Below are positions 23,765 through 31,896 of a stretch of 42,978 nucleotides of DNA, one piece after another; position 1 is the stretch's first letter, and the number at the start of each line of letters is the position of its first letter. Source of the stretch: a virus; the IMG/VR virus record IMGVR_UViG_3300002835_000379, positions 1-42,978 of that record, one strand, 5' to 3'. Under the pieces are notes generated by a model. It had not been told where the DNA came from. It ran no database searches and was given only the letters and a program-made list of their open reading frames with translations. Position numbers and translations under genes: made by a program.

Positions 23765-25645
23765 TTATGCTAAAAGTGTTCCAACAACAAGAACTGTAGA
23801 GTTATTGTTTCCTGTTGTAACACGAAGACGAGCATTTGTTCCATCAATATCTGCAGAAACAGATCCCAATGAACCATTTGTTCCAACCATTGCATATTCT
23901 GTAATGGCTATGTTGTTTGATGTATCCAATGTTAAGATAACCTTTGAAACATCTGTGTGTGTTCCATATGCAATCTTAACAAGGAATTCTGCCGAACGAT
24001 ATGAAGCGTGTGGCCATGCAAATGCTGTGTGTGTACTTGCTGTTGGTACATCATGTGTTGCAGCAACTTGCTTTGCTACAGAAGCAATATCTATTGCATC
24101 AAAGTCTGGAATAACTGCTTCAAGAGCAGATACTGCACGAGCATTTGTGAAGTAGAGATTTGTTGAACCTTCTGCAAGATCATCTGTATCAGAATCTGCA
24201 ACACCGTTTTCTGCAGTAATTGTTAGATTATCTGATCCGTCCTTTGTGATGACAATATTTGTCTTCGTTGCGTTTGCAAGAAGTGTTGCTGCCTCTGCCT
24301 TAGCACGAGCAGCAGTGTAGTAAAGGTTTGTACCTTCTTCAATGTCTGTTGTTGTAAGAGCATTGATTGCATTATTAATTGCATCATTACGATCTTCAAC
24401 TTCATCAGCGATCTTTCCATCTGTGTATATATTTGCATTTTGTTCTGCAGTAAGTGCTACACCATTAGCGTATCCTTCATAAGCAGAGGTAATTGCAATT
24501 TCACGAGCATCTGTATGAGCAATTGCTGCTTGTTCTGCTGCTGCTGCAACACCGTCTGCATACAAATTTGTAGCAGTAACACTTGTATCGATTGCAAATG
24601 TTGTGCCGTCAAGTGTTAGACCACTTCCAGCAAGGTATGTACCCTGACCTGAGAACTGTGTCCAAGACTGTCCAGCAAAACCAGTTAGATAATGATCAGC
24701 CTGTACCCATGCTGTAGAACCATAGTTGGTTCCTTCCATTACGAATACTGCTGCGCCAATAAGTTCTGATGCTGCATTTGCATCTTCTGGACGAGTAAGT
24801 GTCCAGTTTCCGCCAGTGCTATTAAAGACATAAATACCGCTATCTGCACCAGCGTTGTTGATAAGTACTCTGTATCCGCTATCTGCATCTCCTAGTGGGT
24901 CATGTCCATCAATAATTAACTGTGATGCTCCGCTACCAGATAGTACTGGAATCGCTGCATCGTATAGAAGATGAACTGCTTGCTTCCAGTTTAGGCCAGA
25001 AGATAGTCCGTCTGCATATGCCTTAGCATTATTTTCTGCTGTTGTGGCTGCTGCATCTGCATAGTTATTTGAACGAGTTACTTCTGCAGCAATTTCATCA
25101 TCTGTGTATGAATTGGCATCTGCAAGTGCTGCATTTGCCTTTGTTGTAGCATCTGATGCTGCATCTGCAATTGCATCATTCTTAGCAAGAAGAATTGCTG
25201 CATCACGAGCAGTTACTTCATCTTGGATTTCTGCATCTGTGTATTGCTGTGCTGCAAGAATTGCATCTGCCTCAGCATCTGCTGCTGCACCAATTGTGTC
25301 CCACAAACCAGTGTTTGCAGTTACTGCTCTTGCATCTGTAAAATATTTATTTGATGAACCTTCTGAAAGGTCATCTGTGTCGTGGTTTGAAAGTGAAGAA
25401 ACTGTACCAGTTACATCACCAACAAGGTCTGCTGTGATTTCTCCAGCAGCAAAGTTGCCTGAGCCATCACGCTTTACAACCTTGTTTGCTTCATTTGCTG
25501 ATGTGGCTGTTCCGCCAATCAGGTTGACGATATAGTTCTGATCGTCTGTTTTCTTTGTAAGAATGTCAAAATTATCAACTGTTGCGGTTGTGCCTTCAAC
25601 GATGAGACCATTCTTTACTTTAAAGTCTTTATTTACTACTGCCAT
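23765..25645 (-). CDS. Long alanine-rich tail fibre
   Basis: A 626-aa tail fibre. The N-terminus MAVVNKDFKVKNGLIVEGTT is an attachment motif shared with 23280-23735. The middle is strongly Ala/Asp-rich with repeated LSEGSSNKYFTDARA / LAEGSTNLYFTNARA blocks and long alanine helices, as in trimeric coiled-coil shafts. The last 80 residues (after HASYRSAEFLVKI) form a beta-rich tip very similar in pattern to the C-terminus of the 25661 gene. An AAGGAGATAAAAG ribosome site precedes ATG 25645. Receptor binding or shaft formation is likely. Confidence 0.8.
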   Translation of the reverse strand: MAVVNKDFKVKNGLIVEGTTATVDNFDILTKKTDDQNYIVNLIGGTATSANEANKVVKRDGSGNFAAGEITADLVGDVTGTVSSLSNHDTDDLSEGSSNKYFTDARAVTANTGLWDTIGAAADAEADAILAAQQYTDAEIQDEVTARDAAILLAKNDAIADAASDATTKANAALADANSYTDDEIAAEVTRSNNYADAAATTAENNAKAYADGLSSGLNWKQAVHLLYDAAIPVLSGSGASQLIIDGHDPLGDADSGYRVLINNAGADSGIYVFNSTGGNWTLTRPEDANAASELIGAAVFVMEGTNYGSTAWVQADHYLTGFAGQSWTQFSGQGTYLAGSGLTLDGTTFAIDTSVTATNLYADGVAAAAEQAAIAHTDAREIAITSAYEGYANGVALTAEQNANIYTDGKIADEVEDRNDAINNAINALTTTDIEEGTNLYYTAARAKAEAATLLANATKTNIVITKDGSDNLTITAENGVADSDTDDLAEGSTNLYFTNARAVSALEAVIPDFDAIDIASVAKQVAATHDVPTASTHTAFAWPHASYRSAEFLVKIAYGTHTDVSKVILTLDTSNNIAITEYAMVGTNGSLGSVSADIDGTNARLRVTTGNNNSTVLVVGTLLA

Positions 25646-25660
25646 CTTTTATCTCCTTAT

Positions 25661-26107
25661 TTACGCCTTAAGTCCAATTCGTGCATAACGAACTGTGACT
25701 GGCTTAATTGCTTGGTCTGGTGTAACAGTTAATGAAACTGTGTTTCCAACCCTAGAGACGCTAACGGTGCCAATATTCCCATCATTGTCTATCGTGCCAT
25801 ACTCAGAGACGCTTACATTTGTACCGTCCACCAAGATGGTCAACTCTGTTGCGTAGAACTTGTTGTCCCCTGCTGTGGTCTTTGATATTGAAACAATATA
25901 CTTAACCATACGCCACTCTGTGGCATCAAAGTTATCAATTATTGTGGCATTTTCAATACCATAAATTGTATTTTCATTATTACCCATTGATCCAAGATCT
26001 GTCGAACGGGCTGATGTTGAATCAATTAAATCTTCGTAGTCCTGTTGTGTAGGACGATCACCAGTTTGAAACTTGGTCTTTAGTGTTGGGATTGAGATTT
26101 TTGCCAT
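25661..26107 (-). CDS. Fibre-tip-like protein
   Basis: A 148-aa protein. Residues 1-60 are polar with a PTLKTKFQTGDRPTQQDYEDLID helix. The rest (from EWRMVKYIVSI) has the same strand pattern as the C-terminus of the long fibre gene downstream, with SEYGTIDNDGNIGTVSVSR matching its TEYAMVGTNGSLGSVSADI. It is therefore probably a related fibre-tip or fibre-assembly protein. ATG 26107 follows TATAAT by 6 nt without a ribosome site, a leaderless-type start. Confidence 0.65.
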   Translation of the reverse strand: MAKISIPTLKTKFQTGDRPTQQDYEDLIDSTSARSTDLGSMGNNENTIYGIENATIIDNFDATEWRMVKYIVSISKTTAGDNKFYATELTILVDGTNVSVSEYGTIDNDGNIGTVSVSRVGNTVSLTVTPDQAIKPVTVRYARIGLKA

Positions 26108-26113
26108 GTGCTT

Positions 26114-26119
26114 ATTATA
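26114..26119 (-). promoter_or_regulatory. TATAAT box, leaderless type
   Basis: TATAAT on the minus strand ends 6 nt before ATG 26107. There is no TGn extension here and a GGGAG lies upstream of the box, too far to serve the ATG. Confidence 0.55.
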
Positions 26120-26135
26120 ACTCCCTTTTTATATT

Positions 26136-26357
26136 TTAAAGAATCCAGTTACTAAAACCAATAACTTGTAGTGGAATTGGTGGGGGATTAGAAGCGCTGT
26201 ATCCTTCAATTTGTATAGATTTAAACCTTACCCTAAAAGGCAAGTCATGCTTAATTGTAACTGTTGGGTTAATTAATGTTATTTGCTTTACAGAGTAGTC
26301 AATTGGCTTTATATATTTGGTTTTATGTTGTGGGTTTGATAATGTTGCTCTTGCCAT
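26136..26357 (-). CDS. Small structural protein, unknown
   Basis: A 73-aa basic protein rich in Ile, Pro and Thr with beta propensity (VKQITLINPTVTIKHDLPFRVRF). It has no membrane segment. It is joined to the upstream LtfC-like gene by a TAATG overlap. The small size and place in the fibre block suggest a minor tail or baseplate piece. I do not recognise the family. Confidence 0.5.
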   Translation of the reverse strand: MARATLSNPQHKTKYIKPIDYSVKQITLINPTVTIKHDLPFRVRFKSIQIEGYSASNPPPIPLQVIGFSNWIL

Positions 26358-26761
26358 TAATCTGTTACATCTTCAAGAATCTTCATGCTACCCTGAGCAA
26401 CTGTCCATACTCTTGTAGCATCTGATAACTGAATATCAAAGATGTCTCCAGTTTGTAAAATAAAAGATTCCGAAGAAGTTAGCCAAACAGTAAACTCTCC
26501 AACCAAATCATCTGCATCTGCTGCTGGATATAAATCCATAATTAGCGTGGCATCATCTGTAATAATTCCAAGATCTGCTGTATTGTTTGGACGCTTAATC
26601 TTCATATTAATAGTCCAATCTGGAATAATTAAGGGTTGTCCTGCATCATCAACAACATAAACCTTAAATCCAGATGTATCTCCACGAACTACAGTCCAAA
26701 TAACTGTTGGTGGTTTTTCACCTATATCATATGAAGAAGCGGATCCACGAAAATTTGCCAT
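26357..26761 (-). CDS. LtfC-like beta-sandwich fibre protein
   Basis: A 134-aa protein. The TVIWTVVRGDTSGFKVYVVDD opening and a following WTINMKIKRP strand match the beta-sandwich seen in actinophage LtfC/p132/Gp6-like proteins. The gene at 39079-39477 has the same opening (LQWRVVRGDSATLKIEFFEND). It is likely a baseplate or fibre-attachment piece. ATG 26761 follows TGATATAAT by 6 nt with no ribosome site. Confidence 0.65.
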   Translation of the reverse strand: MANFRGSASSYDIGEKPPTVIWTVVRGDTSGFKVYVVDDAGQPLIIPDWTINMKIKRPNNTADLGIITDDATLIMDLYPAADADDLVGEFTVWLTSSESFILQTGDIFDIQLSDATRVWTVAQGSMKILEDVTD

Positions 26762-26767
26762 GTGTTG

Positions 26768-26776
26768 ATTATATCA
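26768..26776 (-). promoter_or_regulatory. Extended -10 promoter (TGATATAAT), leaderless type
   Basis: TGA-TATAAT on the minus strand ends 6 nt before ATG 26761, one of the clearest leaderless-type starts in the window. Confidence 0.65.
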
Positions 26777-26778
26777 TA

Positions 26779-27321
26779 TTAGGCTAATCCAGCCTTCAAT
26801 GCTCCCCATGTACCGTTGCCTTTTGCCTCAACAATAATTACACCATTTGTGGCATGTGCATATCCAACAATTCCTACTGCACCAGAACCCTCTGCTGGCC
26901 TTATCTTTGTCAAACCACCATCTGGTCTGCCAACGTATAGTACATCTCCTGTAACAAACGATGACGTATTTACATTTGCGAGAACTCCAGCAACAACAAC
27001 TTTGCCAATTGCATTATTGCTTAGTGATGTTTTTAATAAACCTAATACTGGCTTTACTGAGCCAGACGACCATAAATCTTCTGTATAGTGTTTTATTCCA
27101 GGAACGGTGTCTGAATAATTAAATATATAAACTGGAGTGCCTGCAGGTAATGTCAAACCACTAATATTTTTAACATCTATTTGTATAATTGAAACATCTA
27201 TAGATTCTAGTGACTCTTTTACATCTCCCGCCAATTGTTCTAGGTCTCCGTGTACGTTTACTGGGTCTGTAGACCTTGGAAATGCTATCTGAAATTGACC
27301 TGATGTCTGATTGGTTGCCAT
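26779..27321 (-). CDS. Fibre or baseplate protein with DUF2190-like beta repeats
   Basis: A 180-aa beta-rich protein. It contains KNISGLTLPAGTPVYIFNYS, SVKPVLGLLKTSL and TGDVLYVGRPDGGLTKIRP, a pattern common to phage capsid-decoration and fibre domains in which short beta-strands alternate with Gly turns. The C-terminus reads AHATNGVIIVEAKGNGTWG. It is the first gene after the divergent lysin and has its own TGGTATAAT promoter 9 nt before the ATG. The role is probably structural. Confidence 0.6.
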   Translation of the reverse strand: MATNQTSGQFQIAFPRSTDPVNVHGDLEQLAGDVKESLESIDVSIIQIDVKNISGLTLPAGTPVYIFNYSDTVPGIKHYTEDLWSSGSVKPVLGLLKTSLSNNAIGKVVVAGVLANVNTSSFVTGDVLYVGRPDGGLTKIRPAEGSGAVGIVGYAHATNGVIIVEAKGNGTWGALKAGLA

Positions 27322-27330
27322 AATATACTT

Positions 27331-27339
27331 ATTATACCA
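27331..27339 (-). promoter_or_regulatory. Extended -10 promoter (TGGTATAAT) divergent from the lysin
   Basis: TGG-TATAAT on the minus strand ends 9 nt before ATG 27321. It stands back to back with the plus-strand lysin promoter at 27352-27381; only 12 bp separate the nearest elements. Confidence 0.6.
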
Positions 27340-27351
27340 CTTTTAAGATAT

Positions 27352-27381
27352 TTGACATGGGTCTGAAATTCATGTTATACT
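27352..27381 (+). promoter_or_regulatory. Strong sigma-70-like promoter for the lysin
   Basis: TTGACA (27352-27357), an 18-nt spacer and TATACT (27376-27381) with TGT directly before it. It is the best full consensus promoter in the window and one of few on the plus strand. The expected transcript starts near 27388. Confidence 0.8.
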
Positions 27382-27391
27382 AGGAAGTAAC

Positions 27392-27416
27392 ATGACACCC
27401 TTTAACAAGGTGTCAT
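27392..27416 (+). promoter_or_regulatory. Stem-loop in the lysin mRNA leader
   Basis: ATGACACC (27392-27399) pairs perfectly with GGTGTCAT (27409-27416) across a 9-nt loop. It lies at the very 5' end of the predicted transcript, where hairpins often stabilise mRNA. It could also be an operator. It has no U-run, so it is not a normal terminator. Confidence 0.55.
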
Positions 27417-27437
27417 TCCGTTTCTAAGGAGGAAACT

Positions 27438-28001
27438 ATGATTACTTTTATGAATAATAATAAGAACATCATTGGCACACTCAGCATATTGGCTATGTTT
27501 GCAGTTTGGTCAAACGTGGCTAATGCTTCTGAAAACCGATTAGACGATAGTAAAACTATCGTGCTTGAAGAGACTATTGAGGCCACGCAAGTGGCCAAAA
27601 GTGTTTCTAAGGCTAAAGAAGATCAGTTAGAAAAATACAAAAATGCTGTAAATCTATCTGACAAAGACCTTAAAAATCTATTAGCATTAGTAGGTTTTGA
27701 AGGTCAAAAACTAAGGGAGGCTTGGGCTATTGCTAAAAAAGAATCTGGCGGTAGACCAATGGCGTTAAACCTTAGTAAAAGAACTGGAGATAGTTCTTAT
27801 GGCTTATTTCAAATAAATATGATTGGCGACCTTGGTCCTGAACGTAGAGATAAGTTTAATTTAGAGTCAAATTATGAGTTATTTAATCCAGTATTGAATG
27901 CTCAAGTTGCGTTCCACATGTCAAGAGGTGGTAAAAATTGGATTGCCTGGAAGGGCATTACTCCAAGAACAAAGCAACTAATGGGTGGATTCCCACAATA
28001 A
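27438..28001 (+). CDS. Exported lysozyme/transglycosylase-like lysin
   Basis: A 187-aa protein. The N-terminus (residues 1-30) looks like a Sec signal: a short Lys/Asn head, a hydrophobic core IIGTLSILAMFAVW, and cleavage expected after ANA (30/31). A charged helical linker (35-75) leads to a lysozyme-like domain: catalytic E102 in AIAKKESGGRP, then SSYGLFQIN (119-127), the motif of SLT-type transglycosylases. It should cut peptidoglycan outside the membrane, in lysis or at entry. AAGGAGG at 27426-27432 fixes the start. It is on the opposite strand to the neighbouring structural genes and overlaps the end of 27978-28871 by 24 bp. Confidence 0.85.
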   Translation: MITFMNNNKNIIGTLSILAMFAVWSNVANASENRLDDSKTIVLEETIEATQVAKSVSKAKEDQLEKYKNAVNLSDKDLKNLLALVGFEGQKLREAWAIAKKESGGRPMALNLSKRTGDSSYGLFQINMIGDLGPERRDKFNLESNYELFNPVLNAQVAFHMSRGGKNWIAWKGITPRTKQLMGGFPQ

Positions 28002-28871
28002 AACACCAGATGGATCCAGGGCTGCTACTTTATTTTTAAAGTGGTTATGCCTTGGATCCATTCCATGTTTTGCAGGCATTCCAATAACGCTATTGGTAGA
28101 TAAAAGTCCAGCAGACTGACTAAATGCAGAATTTCCAACTATTAAAACCTTAGCAGTTAACATAAAAATAAACGAACTATATGTATCCATGTCATTTCTT
28201 ATTATTACATTTGGGTATGCCTTTTTAAGTAAATCAAAGTTAATACTTGTGTGTGGATACTCTCCAGATTCATTTTGATATAAGTGTGGCTGTCTCCACA
28301 TACGCTCTTGGTTATACCCCCTTGGAGTAAAAGTATTATCATCAGAATCAGTGCAGATAATAACATCTGGGCTATCCATCTGACATTTATCTATAATTTC
28401 TGATATTTGTAACAAAACCTTTTCATAAAATTTATCCTCTACATACCTTGGATTTTCTGGTATAGCATTTCCTCGTCTAATGTGAATAACTATAGAGTTA
28501 TGAGTTTCGCCACTAAATTTATTAAAATGTATTGCTTCTTTTAAAAAATCAATATCGTCGTTTGTAGTTGCAAAGCCTGGAGCGGGTGCTCCTGCCCCAA
28601 CATTCTTGCATAAAGTTTTATATGGTATATGATTAAAATTAATATTTTGCCACGGATTGTATAAAACATTATTAAACTTATCCATTAAATTTTTATATTT
28701 TGGATCATCCTCACCATCAATACCATCAGATTTATGAATTAAAAACCAATCGATAGGTGTGTCCTTAAATATTTTTTTATGGTACTTAGCATATGACATA
28801 GCGTATATTTTTTTCCATAGCATTGCACCTAACCCATCCATGGTCTTAAATTCTTTTACAATATCTGTCAT
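27978..28871 (-). CDS. GT11-like glycosyltransferase (fucosyltransferase-like)
   Basis: A 297-aa protein. It has the GT11 donor motif as SIVIHIRRGN, the N-terminal GLGAMLWKKIYAMSYAKYHKK helix resembling the family's G-x-G-N-Q-x-F-Q helix, and a late VGNSAFSQSAGLLS matching the (S/G)NSxFSxWAA motif. GT11 enzymes usually transfer fucose or related 6-carbon L-sugars from GDP to an OH group. The usual Asp of HxRRxD is Asn here. I prefer ATG 28871, which makes an ATGA overlap with the previous gene; ATG 28877 is possible. It comes shortly after a GDP-sugar epimerase gene. Confidence 0.75.
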   Translation of the reverse strand: MTDIVKEFKTMDGLGAMLWKKIYAMSYAKYHKKIFKDTPIDWFLIHKSDGIDGEDDPKYKNLMDKFNNVLYNPWQNINFNHIPYKTLCKNVGAGAPAPGFATTNDDIDFLKEAIHFNKFSGETHNSIVIHIRRGNAIPENPRYVEDKFYEKVLLQISEIIDKCQMDSPDVIICTDSDDNTFTPRGYNQERMWRQPHLYQNESGEYPHTSINFDLLKKAYPNVIIRNDMDTYSSFIFMLTAKVLIVGNSAFSQSAGLLSTNSVIGMPAKHGMDPRHNHFKNKVAALDPSGVLLWESTH

Positions 28872-29824
28872 AGCCATCCCCTGGATGTTAATTCATTATA
28901 ATACATATCTTTCCAGTGCAGTTGTCTATGGATTCCAGGGTGTGGCCTATTTGATCCTGGACCCCATGGCCCCGCAAACTTATGATAGTCATATGCCATA
29001 TCAAAAATATCCATATGATTATCAAAATATTCTTGATGGCATTTTACAGAATCCCAATTTATCATCTTATATTGTGGCAATAACTTATCTTTTGTATCTC
29101 CATGAATATCAAATTCAAAATCCATGGGGAACTGTTTCCTAGTAGTGTCTGTAAAATAATTTTTAAAATTATTTTTTAAAAATGTTTCATTAGAATCTGT
29201 TAATGCATTTGACCATGTACTCCAAATAAGTTTAATACCTTGTGAATTACAAAAGGTTTCTAGCATTTTTATATGATCTAAATTTTGATAGTATACCCAC
29301 TCATAAGGCAAAATTTCTTGATAGTTCCACGGTGCCGTAACCTTGGTTTTTTTTGGTGAGTAATTAATATACCAATCTTGCATATATTCTGCATTTGGAG
29401 AAACAAAATAAAATCTTTCAAAATTTGCAAAATTACAAATAACAATTTCTGGTATATACTCATATTTATTTATTAATCCAAAAAAACTAGAAACTAACTT
29501 GTTTATTGCTGCTCCACTATATGATATATTCCCTATTAAATGTTTGCTATATCCTAATTCTTCTTGCAATAAATTAGACCATCTTAGATTTTCTGGAAGT
29601 CCCTGACCTAAAGTTAAAGAACAACCCAAAGCAATTACGTTTGGCTTTTGTGCAAAGTCTATAGACCTTAGACCATCATCATTCCATTGGTAACTATATT
29701 CTGGCCTAGGTATTTCTGCATGTGCTGCAATAATTGGATCATTGACTTTATACTTTCTGCTCTTAGTATTTTTATTATATCCAGTATGTGGTATTGGGCC
29801 AGGAATATATAAATCATCAAACAT
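28868..29824 (-). CDS. SGNH/GDSL-like hydrolase
   Basis: A 318-aa protein. The block IALGCSLTLGQGL gives nucleophile S69 in the GDS(L)-equivalent GCS; a later NISYSGAA holds the Gly of block II and NFANFER the Asn of block III. H295 in RPHPGIHRQ would be the catalytic His, but the residue three before it is Asn292 rather than the usual Asp. Family members remove O-acetyl or other acyl groups from sugars and lipids. Here it sits between two glycosyltransferase-like genes, so acetylation control on a glycan is plausible. ATG 29824 follows TGATATACT by 7 nt. Confidence 0.72.
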   Translation of the reverse strand: MFDDLYIPGPIPHTGYNKNTKSRKYKVNDPIIAAHAEIPRPEYSYQWNDDGLRSIDFAQKPNVIALGCSLTLGQGLPENLRWSNLLQEELGYSKHLIGNISYSGAAINKLVSSFFGLINKYEYIPEIVICNFANFERFYFVSPNAEYMQDWYINYSPKKTKVTAPWNYQEILPYEWVYYQNLDHIKMLETFCNSQGIKLIWSTWSNALTDSNETFLKNNFKNYFTDTTRKQFPMDFEFDIHGDTKDKLLPQYKMINWDSVKCHQEYFDNHMDIFDMAYDYHKFAGPWGPGSNRPHPGIHRQLHWKDMYYNELTSRGWL

Positions 29825-29831
29825 AAAAACT

Positions 29832-29840
29832 AGTATATCA
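29832..29840 (-). promoter_or_regulatory. Extended -10 promoter (TGATATACT), leaderless type
   Basis: TGA-TATACT on the minus strand ends 7 nt before ATG 29824. It restarts transcription for the SGNH hydrolase and the GT11-like gene. The 79-nt gap upstream is AT-rich with a short AGATTA/TAATCT inverted repeat but no clear terminator. Confidence 0.55.
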
Positions 29841-29903
29841 GATTAGACTTTTTAATCTTTCTATGTTTTTTCCACATTCGATACTTTAAGATTAATCTTT
29901 TTA

Positions 29904-30938
29904 TCATTTTAATTTAGACTCCTGCCACTCTCTCCACCACATCTTCCTACCGCCTTCTAGTGGGTATCCATTCCAAGAATACGGACTTCCTATTGCTTTT
30001 GGTGGATTATCAAAAAAGTCCCACGTTTCTATGCCCTTTTGATTTCGTACTCTATGTATATAGGCTGAATAAGTACTTCCAGAAGTACCAACAAAATTTA
30101 CAGAATCGTGCAAAACCAAATTGCAGATTAAACCAAAAACAACCTCATCCTGAAATGGCAACGACATAAAGTCATCTCTAAAATTATTGACTATATACTC
30201 ATCAAGCAATATAAACCTATGCTTATTATCTTGTATCATTTTATTTCCTGGTTCGCAGGTAGACACAACTATTGGCAATTTATTATTTTCATATATGCTT
30301 AACCAAGACTCAAACATACCTTGTGTTGTATCAAACATTTTGATATGATCTGAAAGCCTTAAATGCATTCCTTGAAAAGAACCTAAAGAGTTAGATATTT
30401 TTTTGGCTAAGTCTACATATACATCTTTAAATTTTACGGACTTTAGAGCATTATCTAGTTCTTGACTTCTATTGTAAAAGAATCTACTATACCATCCAAG
30501 TGTTTTTTTGAGATGAAGATTTTTGTCTAGTGGAATTCTTTGTCTTCCTTCGGCAAACAATAATTCATTTTCAGATATTTCATTTTCATTACTGTAATAA
30601 TACCCATTAAGAGTGTCATCAATTACAAACTCTTCTTGTTTAAAAAAATCAATCTTTGTATCTATAAAAGTTAAATCTTCATTAAAGTTTATTAAATCTA
30701 AAAGGTGTGGAAATTGATCTGGATTTGTAAAATCTTTTCGTTGTTCATTATGCCATCTACTTGGTGTAAAAATTGGAACATTTCTAGAGTTGTATAAATC
30801 GTCTCCTGCATTACTTACATAATGAACAATTAAATCTTTTTTTGTTTCATGTGCAAGTCCTACAGCCAACTCTAAACTCATAACCTGATTAATCATTCCA
30901 GTTGGATTGTATAACTGAAAAAATATTTTATTTGACAT
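29904..30938 (-). CDS. O-fucosyltransferase-like (POFUT/plant-type) glycosyltransferase
   Basis: A 344-aa protein. The segment SLGSFQGMHLRLSDH resembles the HxR donor-site motif, and NFVGTSGSTYSAYIHRVRN near residue 290 matches the late GSTxS...R block of O-fucosyltransferase-type enzymes. These use GDP-fucose, and the neighbouring epimerase makes related GDP-L-sugars. No signal or transmembrane segment is present, so it acts in the cytoplasm. It overlaps the epimerase gene by 11 bp. The acceptor is unknown; a hydroxylated fibre protein or a surface glycan are both possible. Confidence 0.7.
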   Translation of the reverse strand: MSNKIFFQLYNPTGMINQVMSLELAVGLAHETKKDLIVHYVSNAGDDLYNSRNVPIFTPSRWHNEQRKDFTNPDQFPHLLDLINFNEDLTFIDTKIDFFKQEEFVIDDTLNGYYYSNENEISENELLFAEGRQRIPLDKNLHLKKTLGWYSRFFYNRSQELDNALKSVKFKDVYVDLAKKISNSLGSFQGMHLRLSDHIKMFDTTQGMFESWLSIYENNKLPIVVSTCEPGNKMIQDNKHRFILLDEYIVNNFRDDFMSLPFQDEVVFGLICNLVLHDSVNFVGTSGSTYSAYIHRVRNQKGIETWDFFDNPPKAIGSPYSWNGYPLEGGRKMWWREWQESKLK

Positions 30939-31896
30939 TTTTAATTTGATCGCTTATCCAGTTATAGGTCTGTGTCAGACCATACTCTAGATCTTCGCTT
31001 GGCCTGTATCCCAAAACTTTTGTAATTAATTCGTTATGAGACGTTCTTGCATGCACACCAAGTGGTCCAGAAATATGCTTTTTATTTAGTTGCTTTCCTG
31101 CTATATTGCAAACAATATCTACTAATTCATTTATAGAAACATTTCTTTCTGAACCTATATTGATTGGATCAAAATAGTTTTCTTCTCTATAAAAATCTAT
31201 TGTAGCCTTAACTGCTTCATCTATATACAAGAATGAGCGATGCTGTTCTCCATTACCCCAGATTTCTATTTCATCTGTTGCCTTTGCTACCTTGCGACAA
31301 ATGGCTGCTGGTGCCTTTTCTTTACCGCCATCCCAAGTACCGTATGGGCCATACACGTTGTGATATCTTCCTATCTTATTTTTCATACCATAATTTCTAT
31401 TATATGCAAGATATAGTCGCTCACTAAAAAGTTTTTCCCAGCCATACTCTGTATCTGGTGCTGCAGGGTAAACAGAATCTTCTTTTGTATTTATACTTCC
31501 TGGATCCATCTGATTATACTCTGGATAGACACAAGCGGTAGATGAGAAAAATATAGACTTAATTCTTACTATTTCTGCCTGCTTCAAAACATTAACATTT
31601 ATTAATATTGAGTTACCCATAACTTCTGCATCATTATCGCCAGAGTTAATATACCCTGCTCCACCCATATCAGCAGCCAATTGATAAACTTCATCAAATT
31701 TTATTGGCATTACTTTTTTTACAACGTCTGGATTTCTTAAATCTCCAATTACAAAATCATCAGCATACGTCTTCCAATATTCTGGATATTTAAGATCTAC
31801 ACCACGAACCCAAAAACCTTGTTCTTTCAATTTTTTGACAAGATGACTTCCAATAAATCCTCCTGCGCCAAACACTATTGCTGTCTTTGATTCCAT
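30928..31896 (-). CDS. gme: GDP-mannose 3,5-epimerase
   Basis: A 322-aa extended SDR enzyme that interconverts GDP-D-mannose, GDP-L-galactose and GDP-L-gulose. NAD binding is by FGAGGFIG (9-16). AADMGGAGYI (75-84) and YHNVYGPYGTWDGGKEKAPA (178-197) are highly characteristic of GME rather than of GDP-fucose synthase. C122 (SSTACVYPE), Y151, K155 and K194 correspond to Arabidopsis GME C145, Y174, K178 and K217 at one constant offset of 23 (numbering from memory). CGGAGGAACA precedes ATG 31896. It likely feeds the glycosyltransferases downstream with GDP-L-galactose. Confidence 0.88.
   Translation of the reverse strand: MESKTAIVFGAGGFIGSHLVKKLKEQGFWVRGVDLKYPEYWKTYADDFVIGDLRNPDVVKKVMPIKFDEVYQLAADMGGAGYINSGDNDAEVMGNSILINVNVLKQAEIVRIKSIFFSSTACVYPEYNQMDPGSINTKEDSVYPAAPDTEYGWEKLFSERLYLAYNRNYGMKNKIGRYHNVYGPYGTWDGGKEKAPAAICRKVAKATDEIEIWGNGEQHRSFLYIDEAVKATIDFYREENYFDPINIGSERNVSINELVDIVCNIAGKQLNKKHISGPLGVHARTSHNELITKVLGYRPSEDLEYGLTQTYNWISDQIKNVK

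Noticed and set aside
21314-25535. Several plus-strand Ser/Ala/Val-rich frames opposite the tail-fibre genes
   Set aside because: They are reverse-strand shadows of Ala/Thr-rich fibre codons without ribosome sites, promoters or recognisable domains.
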